A DNA stretch of 64,000 bases from Neodiprion pinetum (lineage: Eukaryota > Arthropoda > Insecta > Hymenoptera > Diprionidae). Position numbers and translations under genes: made by a program. Of the stretch, positions 46,925-58,682 are shown one piece after another (the stretch's first letter is position 1; each line of letters opens with the position of its first letter). The DNA lies in NCBI RefSeq assembly GCF_021155775.2, contig NC_060237.1:30863257-30927256 (forward strand), written 5' to 3'. The notes beneath the pieces are model-generated. The model saw nothing but the letters and a program-made list of their open reading frames with translations, was not told the origin of the DNA and did not search any database.

Positions 46925-49538
46925 CTAAGGCCTTTTTAATTTTGTATCTAACGAACAAAACGAGATATACTCAAGAGCTTCATACCTGTAGTATTCTATG
47001 AGTCTATCAGCTTCGCGAATTCCGCTTTCAACTGCACCATGAACTGTCGAGTAATAGTGCTCATGAGTTGCCTCCCCACCAAAAAGTAATACCTGTTAAA
47101 AAATCGTTAGCTTTATTCTTGCCTATAACTATTAAATGATATCGAAAGATGAGCGAAATTACTGGTTTGCCAGTGGGATTAATGATAGGTTCAGCAAGGT
47201 CTTTCGCCCAGATGTCTAAATTTTTAGATTCCAAAGTTCGAAAACTGTAGGAGCCTCTAAAGTGTTTATTCTGATTCCACTTGGACCTGGAAAAAATGAG
47301 GGCACTTGATTATCTCCTAGGTAGCTTGGTGATGCATAATGTATACAATATACATATGGTTATGCAATAGATTTGCATGGATTTATCCATCATTCGACAA
47401 GTCTGTCAGCAAAATATTACTAACACAACAATGAGTGGAATATATCTTTGATGAAGTTGCGTTATTGGAAGTAATAGTGAAGAATCACTAAACATGAAAG
47501 TGAAAAGCACAGAACAATTATACACGTACCGTATCATATTTATTGGTTTTGGAATGTCGAATTTTTTACTAAAGAATCTTTGCAACATGTCATAGAATCC
47601 ATCAAGTACAGTTGAATCGTTCAAGTCTTCAACATGCTTTGCACATGGTCCAGTGAGCCAACCGCTTAAAAGACGAGGTTGATGGTCAATAGTGGAGAAA
47701 TGAAAAACATCAGCCAACCATTCATTACCCTGAAATAACATTAGTATTTTTTATATGCATTACTATCGAGGATATCTTGATGTTGCTCTTAGTATAATAT
47801 AATGGAACCGTGTCCTAATTTGTAAGTTTGAATGCTCGATCATATAAGTCAACTTACTTTGTCAGAAGATTGTACAAACTTTGTTTTATCCTCCTTCGAC
47901 CAAACTAAATTAAAACCGGCGATATCTTCGGGCCACCATTTGTAAGGAAATTCAAAGATAATTTTGTCCACTGTTCCAAATCCGAGACCCTGAGTATTTC
48001 AGAATAATTATAACTAGAGATGTAACTAATGCGTACTACTGATAAAGTACTTATTCAAGTTTCAATCCATGACTTAGAATGCATGCGAAAACACGAATCG
48101 AATGTTAAATTTCTGCGCATGTACCTGTATGGCACGTCTTTTCAATTCAGGTAGTGGTGGTGTGAATAAATTGCTGTGTTGTTCTTTCAGTACACCAAGC
48201 GAGGGTGTAAAAATAACATGATCAGCATTATGCTCCGAGTTGTCAGTAGTTCTAATAGTAATTCGATTTTTACTGCTATAGTCAATACTTGAAACTACTT
48301 TCTTAAAGTCAACTTTTTCCAGAAGTGGTAGCTCAATTGCCGCTAGTGTAAACTTGTTCTGTAAGTCGCAAGGAAAAAAATAATTGTTGTTAGGATTTTG
48401 CAAGTACCTGAGAATACCGAATAAAATTGAGATTCTATTTTGTACTGATTCAATGATGGAAAATGTTATTGAATCTCATTCTGAAATCATTACCATTAAA
48501 ACTTCAAACAGAGTTTTATATCCCCTGCCTTTCCAATTAAGCAATGGATTCCCTTCACATGTCCAATACTCGGCAAGTCCAGATGCAGAAACTTCGGACC
48601 ACGAATCGCAAGATTCTATGATAGATTCATACTTGCATATCCACTCCAAAAATTCTTCTGCCCTGGTGAAATTTGTAAATGGATTTTCCTTGAATGCCTT
48701 GTAATACCTGAAAGTAGAATTTATGAGATAAACATAGGCAAGAACTTATAGACTATTTCAGTTATGTGATTTTAAAAGAGAACAAGTGAAAGAATTACCA
48801 GCACCTTACACAAAACTTAAAAAACTTGTAACGAAGAGAGAACCCTGTACTTTTTAATGAAAACTTAATCTAACATTCAACTACTCTAGAAGTTATGATA
48901 CTAACTCTTGTGTGAAATATTCTCCGAATGACCCCTCGAAATCTGTTATCTTGTTTGGCATAACTGTGTAGATTTCATGATATATATTCAGTAGCTCAGT
49001 ACTTTGTTCTCTAGGTATGATTTCTCCTTGAGAATCAGCAAACATCCACTTTTCGGTATTAGTCAGAAGGTTAGATCCCTCCAAAAGATTGTGGCGAGAT
49101 GCCAATTCATAGGATATATTTCCACGCTCACCGTGCACATATTCAGCTCCTAGCTCTACCACGTTATCAGCTACCATAGTAAAGGAAAACATGTATTATT
49201 AATAAAGGTCTATCAGGCCTCTTCTAGCTGTTATCACTTGATTAGTTTCATAACTGCTCTAATTAAATATAAGCTGCACTTATTGTTAGTTTGGCATGAA
49301 TAGTTATTTAAATGAATATACAATCGAAGAAATTAGTCGTTAGTTGAAACACAGCCAATGTACGCACCAAATTCTACGGTATGTACGCACCAAATTCTAC
49401 GGTATGTACGCGCCCTCCGATTCGATCTCCGGCTTCAAAAACTCTGACATTTTGAAAACCTTGGTCCAGCAGACGGCATGCCGCGGCGATACCAGCAGCG
49501 CCGGCTCCAACAATTAAAACTTGCACATCTTTAAACAT
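46925..49538 (-). CDS. Polyamine/amine oxidase paralogue, eight-exon, no signal peptide
   Basis: Exons 49391-49538, 48906-49170, 48494-48707, 48125-48358, 47858-47989, 47530-47729, 47163-47286, 46925-47092; 494 aa. Intron positions and phases match the secreted copies 1 and 2, but the protein starts directly with MFKDVQVLIVGAGAAGIAAA and has no leader. Other motifs: EAGDRIGGRVHT, LGAEYVHGE (Tyr in place of Trp), GFGTVDKIIFEF with the conserved lysine, and LFGGEATHEHYYSTVHGA. Probably a cytosolic or peroxisomal polyamine oxidase relative. The last exon may be read to the stop at 46925-46927, or spliced at YY|GTATGA to an unseen exon. The exon 1 donor lies in a 23-bp tandem duplication. Confidence 0.85.
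49361..49406. repeat. 23-bp tandem duplication spanning a splice donor
   Basis: The unit TACGCACCAAATTCTACGGTATG occurs at 49361-49383 and again at 49384-49406. On the minus strand each copy carries the sequence GAATTTG|GTGCGT, so the oxidase exon 1 donor is present twice. The unit is not a multiple of three, so use of the distal copy would shift the frame. Confidence 0.9.
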
Positions 49539-50260
49539 TTTTCGGCAAGTAGCGTGGCCAATATCTTAAACACCACTTTATTGGAAATGGATAGACTTTG
49601 TATAGTACTTTCGGAGTTTACTGAAGGTTTCCAACTACAACGGTAAAATTGATGTGTTGGCTGACTAGTTCTCTATCTGGCTAGATTGATGTCAGGATTA
49701 ATTGGGTCAAAACTTGGAATGGTGATAAAACAAACACAAGCAAAAGAAAGATATCGTCGTCGCGTCATTTTTAGCACTATCAATTATATCATATGATATA
49801 TGTATATATCACACGGGTGATATTTCGGAATGTTTCGAAACGAGTTAAGCTTGGGCGTCCGAAATGTATCCAACATTTCAACGGGCGTATGGAATGAAAG
49901 AATAGGATATATATAATGAAATTGCTTGAGCGGTATCAGTCTCCAGATTGTGGAGATTTTGTAACCTGGTAACGCTGATACATTTTTGACTTTAACTTTC
50001 TTACATCTATTTTTTCAAAGAAAAAAAAATGATGTAAGTAGAACGATAATAACCGTTTGCGGGAACAGGCACGAAAATCCTTTTCGGTACGTGCGTTCTG
50101 AAACATCACTAGCGCATGAGATCCAACATCCAGTTCAACATTCTACGTGTGTTAGGTAAGCTATGGTACAGTCGATGTAAGTTGAATCCAGCTTGTCATT
50201 ACGGTTTGTCTAACGTACAGCTTATGTTTACTAAACAGAAGGTTAATTCTATAAGGGAAG
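49539..50260. promoter_or_regulatory. Divergent promoter region, oxidase / PSMG2
   Basis: About 720 bp between opposite start codons, presumably holding both promoters. It includes a TA-rich stretch (about 49.79-49.81 kb) and no coding exon. Confidence 0.4.
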
Positions 50261-51078
50261 ATGATAAAACTTACAGAAGATATTGATTTGACGGGATACA
50301 CGCTCATCATTCCTTCAGTAGCTGTAGGAAATGTTGGACAATTGGCTGTTGATCTTTTTATATCGAGCCTTAGCGCAAAGAGAATAGGTTATGTTTGGGA
50401 TTCTGCATTCATACCTATAGTTGGCCCTGATCCGTACAACGAAAATTCGTCAGCCCTTTGCACAGCCGTCGATTTATTTTGTAGCACAGATAAAAGAGTT
50501 CTACTAATTCAAATAAGATCACCACTGTCCAAGAAGCCCTTTCTATTCTTTAAAAAGCTGCAGAACTTCATCACAGAAAAACACATTGCCAAGGTAAGAT
50601 TTTTGGTCACATTACATATTTGTAACAAATTCAATCGACGTATTTTCAATCATAGGTCATCATATTGACCAGCAGCTACTCCCATGAAAAACGAGATCAA
50701 CAGATCAGAACCATTCCGTTACGTTACATTGCATCTCCGGAAATAAAATCAGAATTTGGTGCAATGTTCGACAGCCTGAACTGGACACATCTAGAAAGTA
50801 AAATTGATGAATATGGCAGGAGCGAAGTCCTTGCAATCCCAGGTGGAGGTTTTGCCAAAAACCTATATGATGTCTTCGTCGAGAACCATATTCCTTGTGC
50901 GGTCTTACTTAGATTTTGTTCAGAAGGAGACAACATCCCAGATGCAATGGAGTTAGCTAACTACTTAAATCAGTGGCTAGAACTTTTCTCAAAGGACGCC
51001 TCTGGTAATTTATTAATCAGAAAACCTTCGTCTTGGAGATTCTTATTTGGCAATGATCCTCCACTCGAAATGTTCTGA
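50261..51078 (+). CDS. PSMG2: Proteasome assembly chaperone 2
   Basis: Two exons, 50261-50593 and 50656-51078, give 251 aa, close to the family length. The N-terminus LTGYTLIIPSVAVGNVGQLA and the segment KRIGYVWDSAFIPIVGPDPY are hallmark PAC2 blocks, and the C-terminal half carries IPGGGFAKNLYDVF and CSEGDNIPDA. PSMG2 pairs with PSMG1 to chaperone alpha-ring assembly of the 20S proteasome in the cytosol. A poly-A hexamer (AATAAA) lies about 70 bp after the stop. Confidence 0.92.
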
Positions 51079-51424
51079 ATATGATATTAATTATCATGAG
51101 TTTTTTTTTTTTTGTTTATATCAATGAATCATGTTTATTAAATTCTTAATAAAAAATTATTACCAGCTAAATTGTAATTGTATTTCCTGTTTATTCGCCT
51201 ATGTAAAAGTGAACAACGTAGAAGCTAGGGATTAGAATTGATAAAGTAATGAATTTTATTCAGTCACAGTTTTGGTTCTCCAGGAGAATCATTGATTGAT
51301 CGTTCGATATTGGATACATTGATATTTTACAAAACTATTTGAATCCAATTAACGGTTTAGTATAAATAGTGAAGCCAGAGGCAGTTAAAAATATCATTCA
51401 TGACTTAAATTGTAATTACTTAGT

Positions 51425-52609
51425 TTACGATAACAGCTTCCATTTGGCAGAGAATGCTGTGTATGTAACAAATGCAGCTAAGAATGCAGCTAAGAGTTCA
51501 GAGTTTATCCATGGTCCAAGGTAAGCACCTGGGTTGTTGAGAACAACAACAGCTAGAGGTTTCACACTGCTCGGATCTTCTCCGTTTCTAATTGCTTTGC
51601 GAAGGGCACTGTACCCTTCTTCATCGTACAGATTAACATTGTAATCTCCTGATCTAGCTTTCTTTATATCCTCCGTCCAGCTGACCTATAGTACCAAACA
51701 AACAGAATAGTGATAAATAACTTTTGCCAAGATATTTGATAGAGCTATAAAAAAAGTTGATATTTTTACAAAAACTTGTCAGCGATCGGAAGAGATAGTT
51801 CATATCCAACTCGTACAACAATTCGCTTCACCTCATGTACAAGTTTATACCATATTACTAACAAGGAACATCAGTTTGGTGTCCCCTTCTGATTTTGTTG
51901 AGACTCATGTATGTTGTAGAACATTAAAAACTAAGAGACACATATTTTTTTTTTATCTGTGGAAAAGCGGTTCAAAGTGGTGAAACCAAGCCCCAAAGAT
52001 GGGCAAGCAATGGGGTGATTTCGTGATGCGCTTGATGGATTCGAATGAAACAAACGCTGAAATGTTTCTATTCGATTATAAAATATTTCAGCGTTGGTTT
52101 CATTCGAATCCATCAAGCGCATCAAGAAATCACTCCGTTGGGTGTCCATCTTTGGTAGTCGTTTTCACCCCTCTAAACAGTTTTTCCGCAGATAAAAAAA
52201 AATACTAGTCGCTTAGTTTTCAAGGTTCCACAATATACACGAGTCTCAACGAAATCGGAGGGGGACACCAAACTGATGTTCCTTGTAAGTGGCAAGCTGA
52301 CTTGGCAGACAATCATCGATTGTCAATTGACGGAAATGAGATGGTACTAAGATTACATACCTGATATTTGTTGTCCGCACTGAGTCTGACTGCGGGCAAA
52401 GTCTTTCCTTCGACCTCGGCATATAGAGAAACACCTTTGGCACCGTTGCTACACTTTAGCGTGAATTGTGTGGTGAAAGCGATGTTAGTCAAGACTGTAG
52501 CATCTTCGGTAACGTATGCTGAGGCTGAAACTTCTGGTTTTTGACAAGTTTCGGCCAACGCCAAGGAGGTGGTGACGGCGATAATGCACAAAACAATGAG
52601 CCTGTTCAT
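51425..52609 (-). CDS. SSR4: Translocon-associated protein subunit delta (TRAP-delta)
   Basis: Two exons: 52361-52609 and 51425-51685, in phase, 169 aa. A signal peptide (MNRLIVLCIIAVTTSLALAE) precedes a lumenal domain beginning TCQKPEVSASAYVTEDATVL, with Cys residues near positions 22 and 53. Then VSWTEDIKKARSGDYNVNLYDEEGYSALRKA and a single C-terminal membrane segment (ELLAAFLAAFVTYTAFSAKW). The size and layout match TRAP-delta, a subunit of the ER translocon-associated TRAP complex. The 675-bp intron carries a large foldback element. Confidence 0.93.
51861..52286. mobile_element. 426-bp foldback MITE-like element in the TRAP-delta intron
   Basis: The element begins ACAAGGAACATCAGTTTGGT and ends with its reverse complement. 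The two halves remain complementary almost to the centre, near 52.07 kb (for example GATGGATTCGAATGAAAC pairs with GTTTCATTCGAATCCATC). Both strands are open over the arms, which yields mirror-image spurious reading frames. No transposase. A non-autonomous palindromic DNA element is the best reading, and I did not identify a clear target-site duplication. Confidence 0.85.
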
Positions 52610-54329
52610 TTTTTTTATTAGTCTCTTAATACAATATGTGACAAATCTTGTGCTCCACTTTGCACCCGATCGCAACAACCGGCTCTGAACACTGAACGCA
52701 CACCTCTGTCAACGAATTGAACGTTGCTGAATCTCTGACGAGTGCCACCTAGCAGTTCACCGCAGCCACGTCACATGGCAACTTGTCAGCCCATGAATTG
52801 CTGGCAGCTAATTCCATGTGCAAGAAAAACTCAAATCAACATTTTGACATAGTTAGTATGTTTCACTAGGATTAGATGGCGCCACTTTACGGCGCTCCCG
52901 CGAAGCAGCGTCATTACGAGTCAGTAATTCTGTTCAATTGTCAGTCTTGGTCTGTAAGTCAACACTGTCAGTAACGCTCAATTTTATATTATCGGTATCA
53001 GTCGGTTAACTATGATCGTACTGCATAAATATAATGCAACAGAATTGTTCTGACCCGCGAATCCCATAAGGACTGACTATTTTTTTTTTTAGATTTGAAC
53101 AACTCAACCGATGAGAAAGTTTCCAAAATAAGGAGAAATTTCACATTAATGTCGTTATCGTGCCAGTACTACAGATTCCCCTGCAGATTATGTATTATTC
53201 CGCTACAATCTGAAGCTGGTGGTGCTAGGGTTACTATTCAATTGTTTTGGTAAACAAATACCCATGCGGCTGCAGGCCTTCTGTCGGATGTTTTCCGCTT
53301 TTAAATTAATGCGATCCTAGATGTTCGAAACTTTGAATCGTCTAATTCATGTAGAATGCTTGATTATTATGAAGTGGGTCCATTCATTAATTGTGTTTGA
53401 GTTCAAATTTTTTTTTACAACGCGGATACAGTACGAGGTCGATATCGTATACATATAAACAGCGATCGGAAGTTGGTTGCATATGGTTCTGGGCTGTTAG
53501 TGCAGTTTTGAATACAACGCCGGGCTGAATTCGGTTGTTTCCCAACAGCAACCCTAATATCGAGTACATGCCGATCAAACTAGATCTTCAAGATGGGGAG
53601 ATAATTGTGAGTGTGATTATTCGTTGATAAAATGTAAAAGTCGGCTAAATAACCGTTGATTACGAAAGAAATTTATAATGAAAAATAGCTAACACGTACT
53701 CGTCATCAGTCTTTTGTCAGTGGATTACAGCAGGATCGGTGATTTCCTGGTATTCGAACAATCGACAAACAATCGCGCCGCCATTTTACAATCAGTAAAT
53801 TGCTAAATGTTCTCGTGCTACTCGTACCGTTGAAATTTGTCTGCGTTGAACTGAAAAAAATGTGCAAAGTACGCGCGGATGTTATGGTTTATATTGATAG
53901 TATTGTTTTTTGTGTGGTGAGTTTTGTGCGACGTTATAATCCATCAACTGACACCGCAGAGCCGTTTGAGAGAAAAGAATCTGCGGTTTTAATTTTCATT
54001 CGCCGTGATCCTGAATATAGGTAAGGTTTGAAATTATTAATGTAACCCCCGCCATGCCGTTTTATTTTGTCCATTATGCTATTTTTCAATTGCAATTTGC
54101 GCAAGAGAGCGCTAGTTGCCACTAATGGAAAATCGGTGCCCAAGTTGACTATGTTGGCACTGCAGAATGCATGCATACCGACCTGTTTTTTTCGTGGATG
54201 CCTTGCGCATAATTTGAGGTTATGTGTCTGACACGAGTGACACGATAGTTCGACTACGTAAATTGACATAAATAGCGTTTCGCAGTAGCGAAGTAATTAT
54301 TCACAATAAAATCAGATAAACTCATAGAA
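52610..54329. promoter_or_regulatory. Intergenic region between divergent TRAP-delta and DNLZ genes
   Basis: About 1.7 kb. Several short open stretches on both strands show no family motifs or consistent splice partners. It should contain both promoters. Near 53.57 kb a short ATG-led segment ends in a good donor (ATT|GTGAGTG), but nothing downstream matches it. Confidence 0.4.
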
Positions 54330-54914
54330 ATGATGCCAATCGGAAATCTGCTGAGGTCAGGTAGTAGACTGACTGCGAAATACATGCAAAGAGCATTAAT
54401 TTTAAATGGAGTAGAATCTCCTGCCGGAGTTTGCATATTCTCGAAACGTGCGATATTATTTACCACTAGTGCGAAATTAAATTCTCAAAGCCAACGCAAT
54501 GATTCAGACTCGCGTCAAGCACTTGGAAAGTTGGAGGGAAAACTCCAGCTTTCGTTCACCTGTAAAAAATGCATGACTCGAAATGACAAACTGATTTCGA
54601 AAATCAGTTACGAAACAGGGGTCGTGATAGTGAGGTGCGACGGTTGCAAAAACAATCATTTAATAGCGGATAATCTTGGATGGTTCTCCGATTTGAAGCA
54701 GAATAATAATATTGAAAAAATAATGGCTTCAAAAGGGGAAAACGTTCGTAAATTTATGAACTATGACGAAGGTTATTTTGAGGCTGCTGCAGAGGAGGCG
54801 TTTGCGAAAATGAAGAAACAACAGAGCAAGTTAACTGCTGAACAAGTTGAAGATGAACGGGAAAATCTTCCTAAAATTGAATATCAAAAAGTCGGAACGT
54901 CGGTTAAAGATTGA
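54330..54914 (+). CDS. DNLZ: Mitochondrial DNL-type zinc finger protein (Zim17/Tim15 family)
   Basis: Single-exon gene, 194 aa. An N-terminal basic leader (MMPIGNLLRSGSRLTAKYMQ) suggests mitochondrial import. The core LQLSFTCKKCMTRNDKLISK...GVVIVRCDGCKNNHLIADNL carries the two CxxC pairs that bind zinc and the DNL-type signature (here ADNLGWFSD). The family (Zim17/Tim15/HEP) keeps mitochondrial Hsp70 soluble and active. The first two codons are both ATG, so the start is uncertain by one residue. The C-terminal acidic helix region (AEEAFAKMKKQQ) is less conserved. Confidence 0.93.
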   Translation: MMPIGNLLRSGSRLTAKYMQRALILNGVESPAGVCIFSKRAILFTTSAKLNSQSQRNDSDSRQALGKLEGKLQLSFTCKKCMTRNDKLISKISYETGVVIVRCDGCKNNHLIADNLGWFSDLKQNNNIEKIMASKGENVRKFMNYDEGYFEAAAEEAFAKMKKQQSKLTAEQVEDERENLPKIEYQKVGTSVKD

Positions 54915-56493
54915 AACAACCTGATGCAACATATATGCGAAATTGCAGTTTAACTCATTTTTAAATGATTCTTCAATTATTGCATCAATCAATTTCTCTA
55001 AGTTAGAAACCTTAACTGGTAAGAATAAAATGGCAAGGTCAAAATCCACAAATTTACTCAAGATCGTAAAATATTTGTAGTTGTCTTATTTTGAATTTTC
55101 AATTTCGAACAAGTATAAAATACTTACACACATAATATAAAACTTATGTCAACTTTTGTAAATAGCAATGCTAATGTTACTGCTACAGTAAAGTGATTTT
55201 CCATATTTGTTTCCTTTTTTTGCATTTGTAACTAGCGTGCGTGCGAATTTTGCTACACCTTGAAAACTGACCAATTTTATTTTTATTTTAACATATAAAC
55301 TAGTTCGTTGGCACAATATTATCGAGGGTTTAATAATTAGACAAACATACTGTTGTAAACTTACAATACAAGCAGGTAAAAAATATAATATAGTTTAATG
55401 GAATAATGCGATAGGTACTTGAAAGAAAGGCTATACAACTCGTGTGTAACAAAACTGTTTTCAATGCGAAAACTTTGAGAGTTCAATACGTTGGGTTCGG
55501 TTGACTAATACAAGATTTTAAAATGTGATGTTTAGTCATTCTTCCATGCGACATATTTGTAATGAATTTAAATGAGCGTCACAATCTAGAATATAACTTG
55601 AGGATATTCCGATTGCTTTGCTTGCAGCAAAAATAAAAATAAAAACCAAATAGTAGCATAAAAAAATCGTAACACTAATCTTTGTCTGCTTTCTGACTCA
55701 TCGAACATAAAAATGAAGAACCATTATGCCAATGTGGTGTTTCAAGGAGGTGTACTTTGCGAGGGCATAAAATGTCTGTCAACAATGTTCTACCAACTTC
55801 AATAATCATTCTTTGGTCATTTGTGATAATATAACTCTAAGTATATTTGACCATATATAAAGCTATGTGATGCACCACTCTTTGATTAGAGGTATAAATC
55901 GTAGTACGAAAGTAGTAAAATATAACGATAAACTATCATTTATAATTATATATAATATATATGTATATATGATACTTTATAGTAAAATATGTTCCTTTTA
56001 TTTCTACAGCCTACTTAGTTATTATAAATTAATTAAATAATTGTGGCATCTTCATAATAATTTTATGGTAAACATTGACAACTTTTCATGCGAGTATGGC
56101 TTTAGAAGTCGAGGAAAACTGCAATTAATAATACCGGCAAGTATGAATTATTGATGGTAGCAGAAAGCTGTCTCAACTTTTGAGACAAGTCATGTTATTA
56201 ACACTGAAATAAAGATCCACAATTGTTAAATGTAACTAAGTACGTGACGCTAGTTTTAAAATTCACGGAGATTATTAGATTATCATTTATTTTCATCATT
56301 TCATGTAATTTGGTTTCTGTCATCACTTATTTCACTTATTATTTATTATGATTATAGTAATAAGGCACTAGATCCGAGTTTTGATCAGTCGAAGGTATAC
56401 TCGAAGGATTGCTTGTCACTGTCCGCTGATTGTGTGTAGATCAGCAGGCAGATGTTTCAAAATATGCATACCAAAACTTGGTAAAAATAATGT
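54915..56493. other. Intergenic region between convergent DNLZ and Dok genes
   Basis: AT-rich, with several AATAAA/TATATA tracts (for example near 55.95 kb). Presumably the 3' UTRs of both genes. No supported coding sequence. Confidence 0.5.
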
Positions 56494-58682
56494 TTAAACC
56501 TTTCTTGGCTTGGATATTACTGCATATTCAGTTTGGTTGTATATTTTATGATTTGGCCCAGCGCTATTTGGCAGGGTTACTTTTTTTCTAACCCTTCCAT
56601 AACCATGACTGCTGTCATTTGCAGATCTAGCGGTGCTAATATCCTCGATAAATTCATAATCATCCCAAGATGACGATGGCTCAGTATCCACCACAGGAGG
56701 TAATGCGGGTACATTGATTTGGGAATTAGGTTGCACGTTGGGTGTCCTGTAACCAGAGTTCTGGTTTAGCTTATGCGTAGAGCCAAAATGCTGCAACTTG
56801 TCGTAGTTAGGTGGTTCAGATCTGTGCGAAACATTGTTGTGGATGATTGGGCAGGTTGGAGTGATAACCATATCATTGCTGCTCGTTTTGCTCCTAGTTG
56901 AGCTCTGCGAGGCATATGACCATGTGTCCATTGTTTCATACTGAGCCTCTTCGTCAGATGTACAAGGTATGATCGCTTCCGTATGAAGTACATTATCAGC
57001 GCCGTGTGTTTTCCATGCATCACTTCTCACCTCTACCGAATCGTAGGGATTTTTTTGATCATCCATAGTCATCAAGTTGTTGTTACAACTTGACGGAAAT
57101 TCTGTAGAGCTACTGGAATTCAATCTAGTGTACCTTCCATGCATCATTGTGTCAGGTAATTCTTCTTCGAGAGATTTTCTTTCTTGATGGCCGGTAAACA
57201 TGTGCCTTCTGGGTGGTTTTGCTGGCTTTGGTTTTATAATAGGTGGTGGTGGTTTTATAAAGGACACGGGCTGATCATTGGATAACGACGATGAGTTTGA
57301 ATATTTCTGGGAGTTTTGTGATATCGTTGAAAACTCCAGATCAATTAAATTTCCAGAGCTATTAAGGGATGGTGGTAGAGGGGACCTGGAACCAGCTTCC
57401 ATGGACAATGCGGCGTGATACTGAGCATTGTTAAAATCAATACTGGGGCTGCTATCCCCACTAAGCAATTTTTTCATGCATTTCATTTTAGCAGACAAGC
57501 ACTTGAAGATCTGTTGACTGCTATGCTCCAGACAGAACAATCCCTCGCCAGATTTACATTTCCTACCAGCTTCAAAGGTGAACTTTCCGTCTCTATATCC
57601 ATACCTCCTTATGAATTTGTAGGGCCAGGTAAACAGAATCTCTTCTCCATCCATGAGTCTCATATCGGCAGCCGCTAATATCAATGTATAATTTTTCTCC
57701 TCTAGTTTGCATCTCTTCGAGGCATCAGATTCCACGAGCTTAACCGCAAAGATTCCTTCTCCGGCCGTACTATACAAATCATTGTCTTCTTCGATAATAT
57801 GTTGGGGAAAGCTGTCTGCAAAGGCAACTATTTGAAATGCGTTCATCCAATTTGTCATATCAAGCTCCGAGGAACAGCCATAGTGATGAATTCCAGTTTT
57901 CGTGACAACCTAGAGGAAAATTTTACTAATTATTTTCATTCTGCAGTAATTATCGTATTTCGATTTTTTCATACCAGAAGAAATCTAAGCGAGAGTATTT
58001 AGCAAATTCTTCTTTACTTTTACAGAAATCATCTTAGTTTTTCACCAGAAAAACTTGAGCTTATAAACTGCAATGTGCACAAATTTCAAAATAGATTGCT
58101 AATGGTCAAATGTGGCAAGGCCTTGTAAGATTCGGTTGTTTTCTTACGGTGAATACGTTGGGTTGATTGCTGGGTGCAATTTTGACGCAAGCTTCTAAGG
58201 TGATGATTTTCGAGGAGTGGGGCTGCGAGACAGCTTCCTCTTGGCTGTCGAAAACCTCGAGTCGTTTGATACCAATTTTGCTGGGCTTGAAAAGTTGGCA
58301 AAACTTCTTGTGCCATGTTTTCTGAAAATAAAAAAAATCAAGGAAAATGGAATTGAGACAGGGCCGCCTTATTGACGGAATCTAAGAAGTTGATAAATTC
58401 TCGTACAATTTAAGAAGGAAGTTCATAATTAATAATCAGGCTTCATTTAGCGCTAGAGTGTGACACGTCGATAGAATAAGCCACGAAGTCAGAGTTGAAT
58501 CAGAAACGTTTCAAGATAGGATGTGAACTTCCTTTGATCTGCTGCCCTTGGTTACGCAGCGACGCATATAGTGATTATGTTCTAATAATTATATCAATAG
58601 TTAGTCCAACCTTGAGTTGTCCCAGCATTCCTTGCGGTGGTAAAAGCAGGATGCCCTGCATTACAATATTCTCAGGCTCCAT
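56494..58682 (-). CDS. Dok: Docking protein (Dok family), PH + PTB domains
   Basis: Three exons: 58611-58682, 58148-58321, 56494-57909; 553 aa. Residues 1-120 form a PH domain (MEPENIVMQGILLLPPQG...KTWHKKFCQLFKPSKIGIKR...LEVFDSQEE...WMNAFQ). An IRS-type PTB domain follows (about 130-235: FAVKLVESDASKRCKLEEKN, LILAAADMRLMDG, ILFTWPYKFIRRYGYRDGKF, FTFEAGRKCKSGEG). The long disordered tail has a proline-rich SH3-type stretch (PPPPIIKPKPAKPPRR) and tyrosines in NPYDSV, YETMD and YEFIED contexts, candidate phospho-docking sites. Family role: adaptor downstream of receptor and non-receptor tyrosine kinases at the membrane. Confidence 0.92.

Noticed and set aside
51931..52208. Mirror-image open frames on both strands in the TRAP-delta intron
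   Set aside because: They arise because the two arms of the foldback element are reverse complements. No domain, no splice context, and the gene around them is explained by two exons.
53387..54269. Genes between TRAP-delta and DNLZ
   Set aside because: Overlapping open frames on both strands lack conserved motifs and compatible splice partners; treated as promoter-side intergenic DNA.
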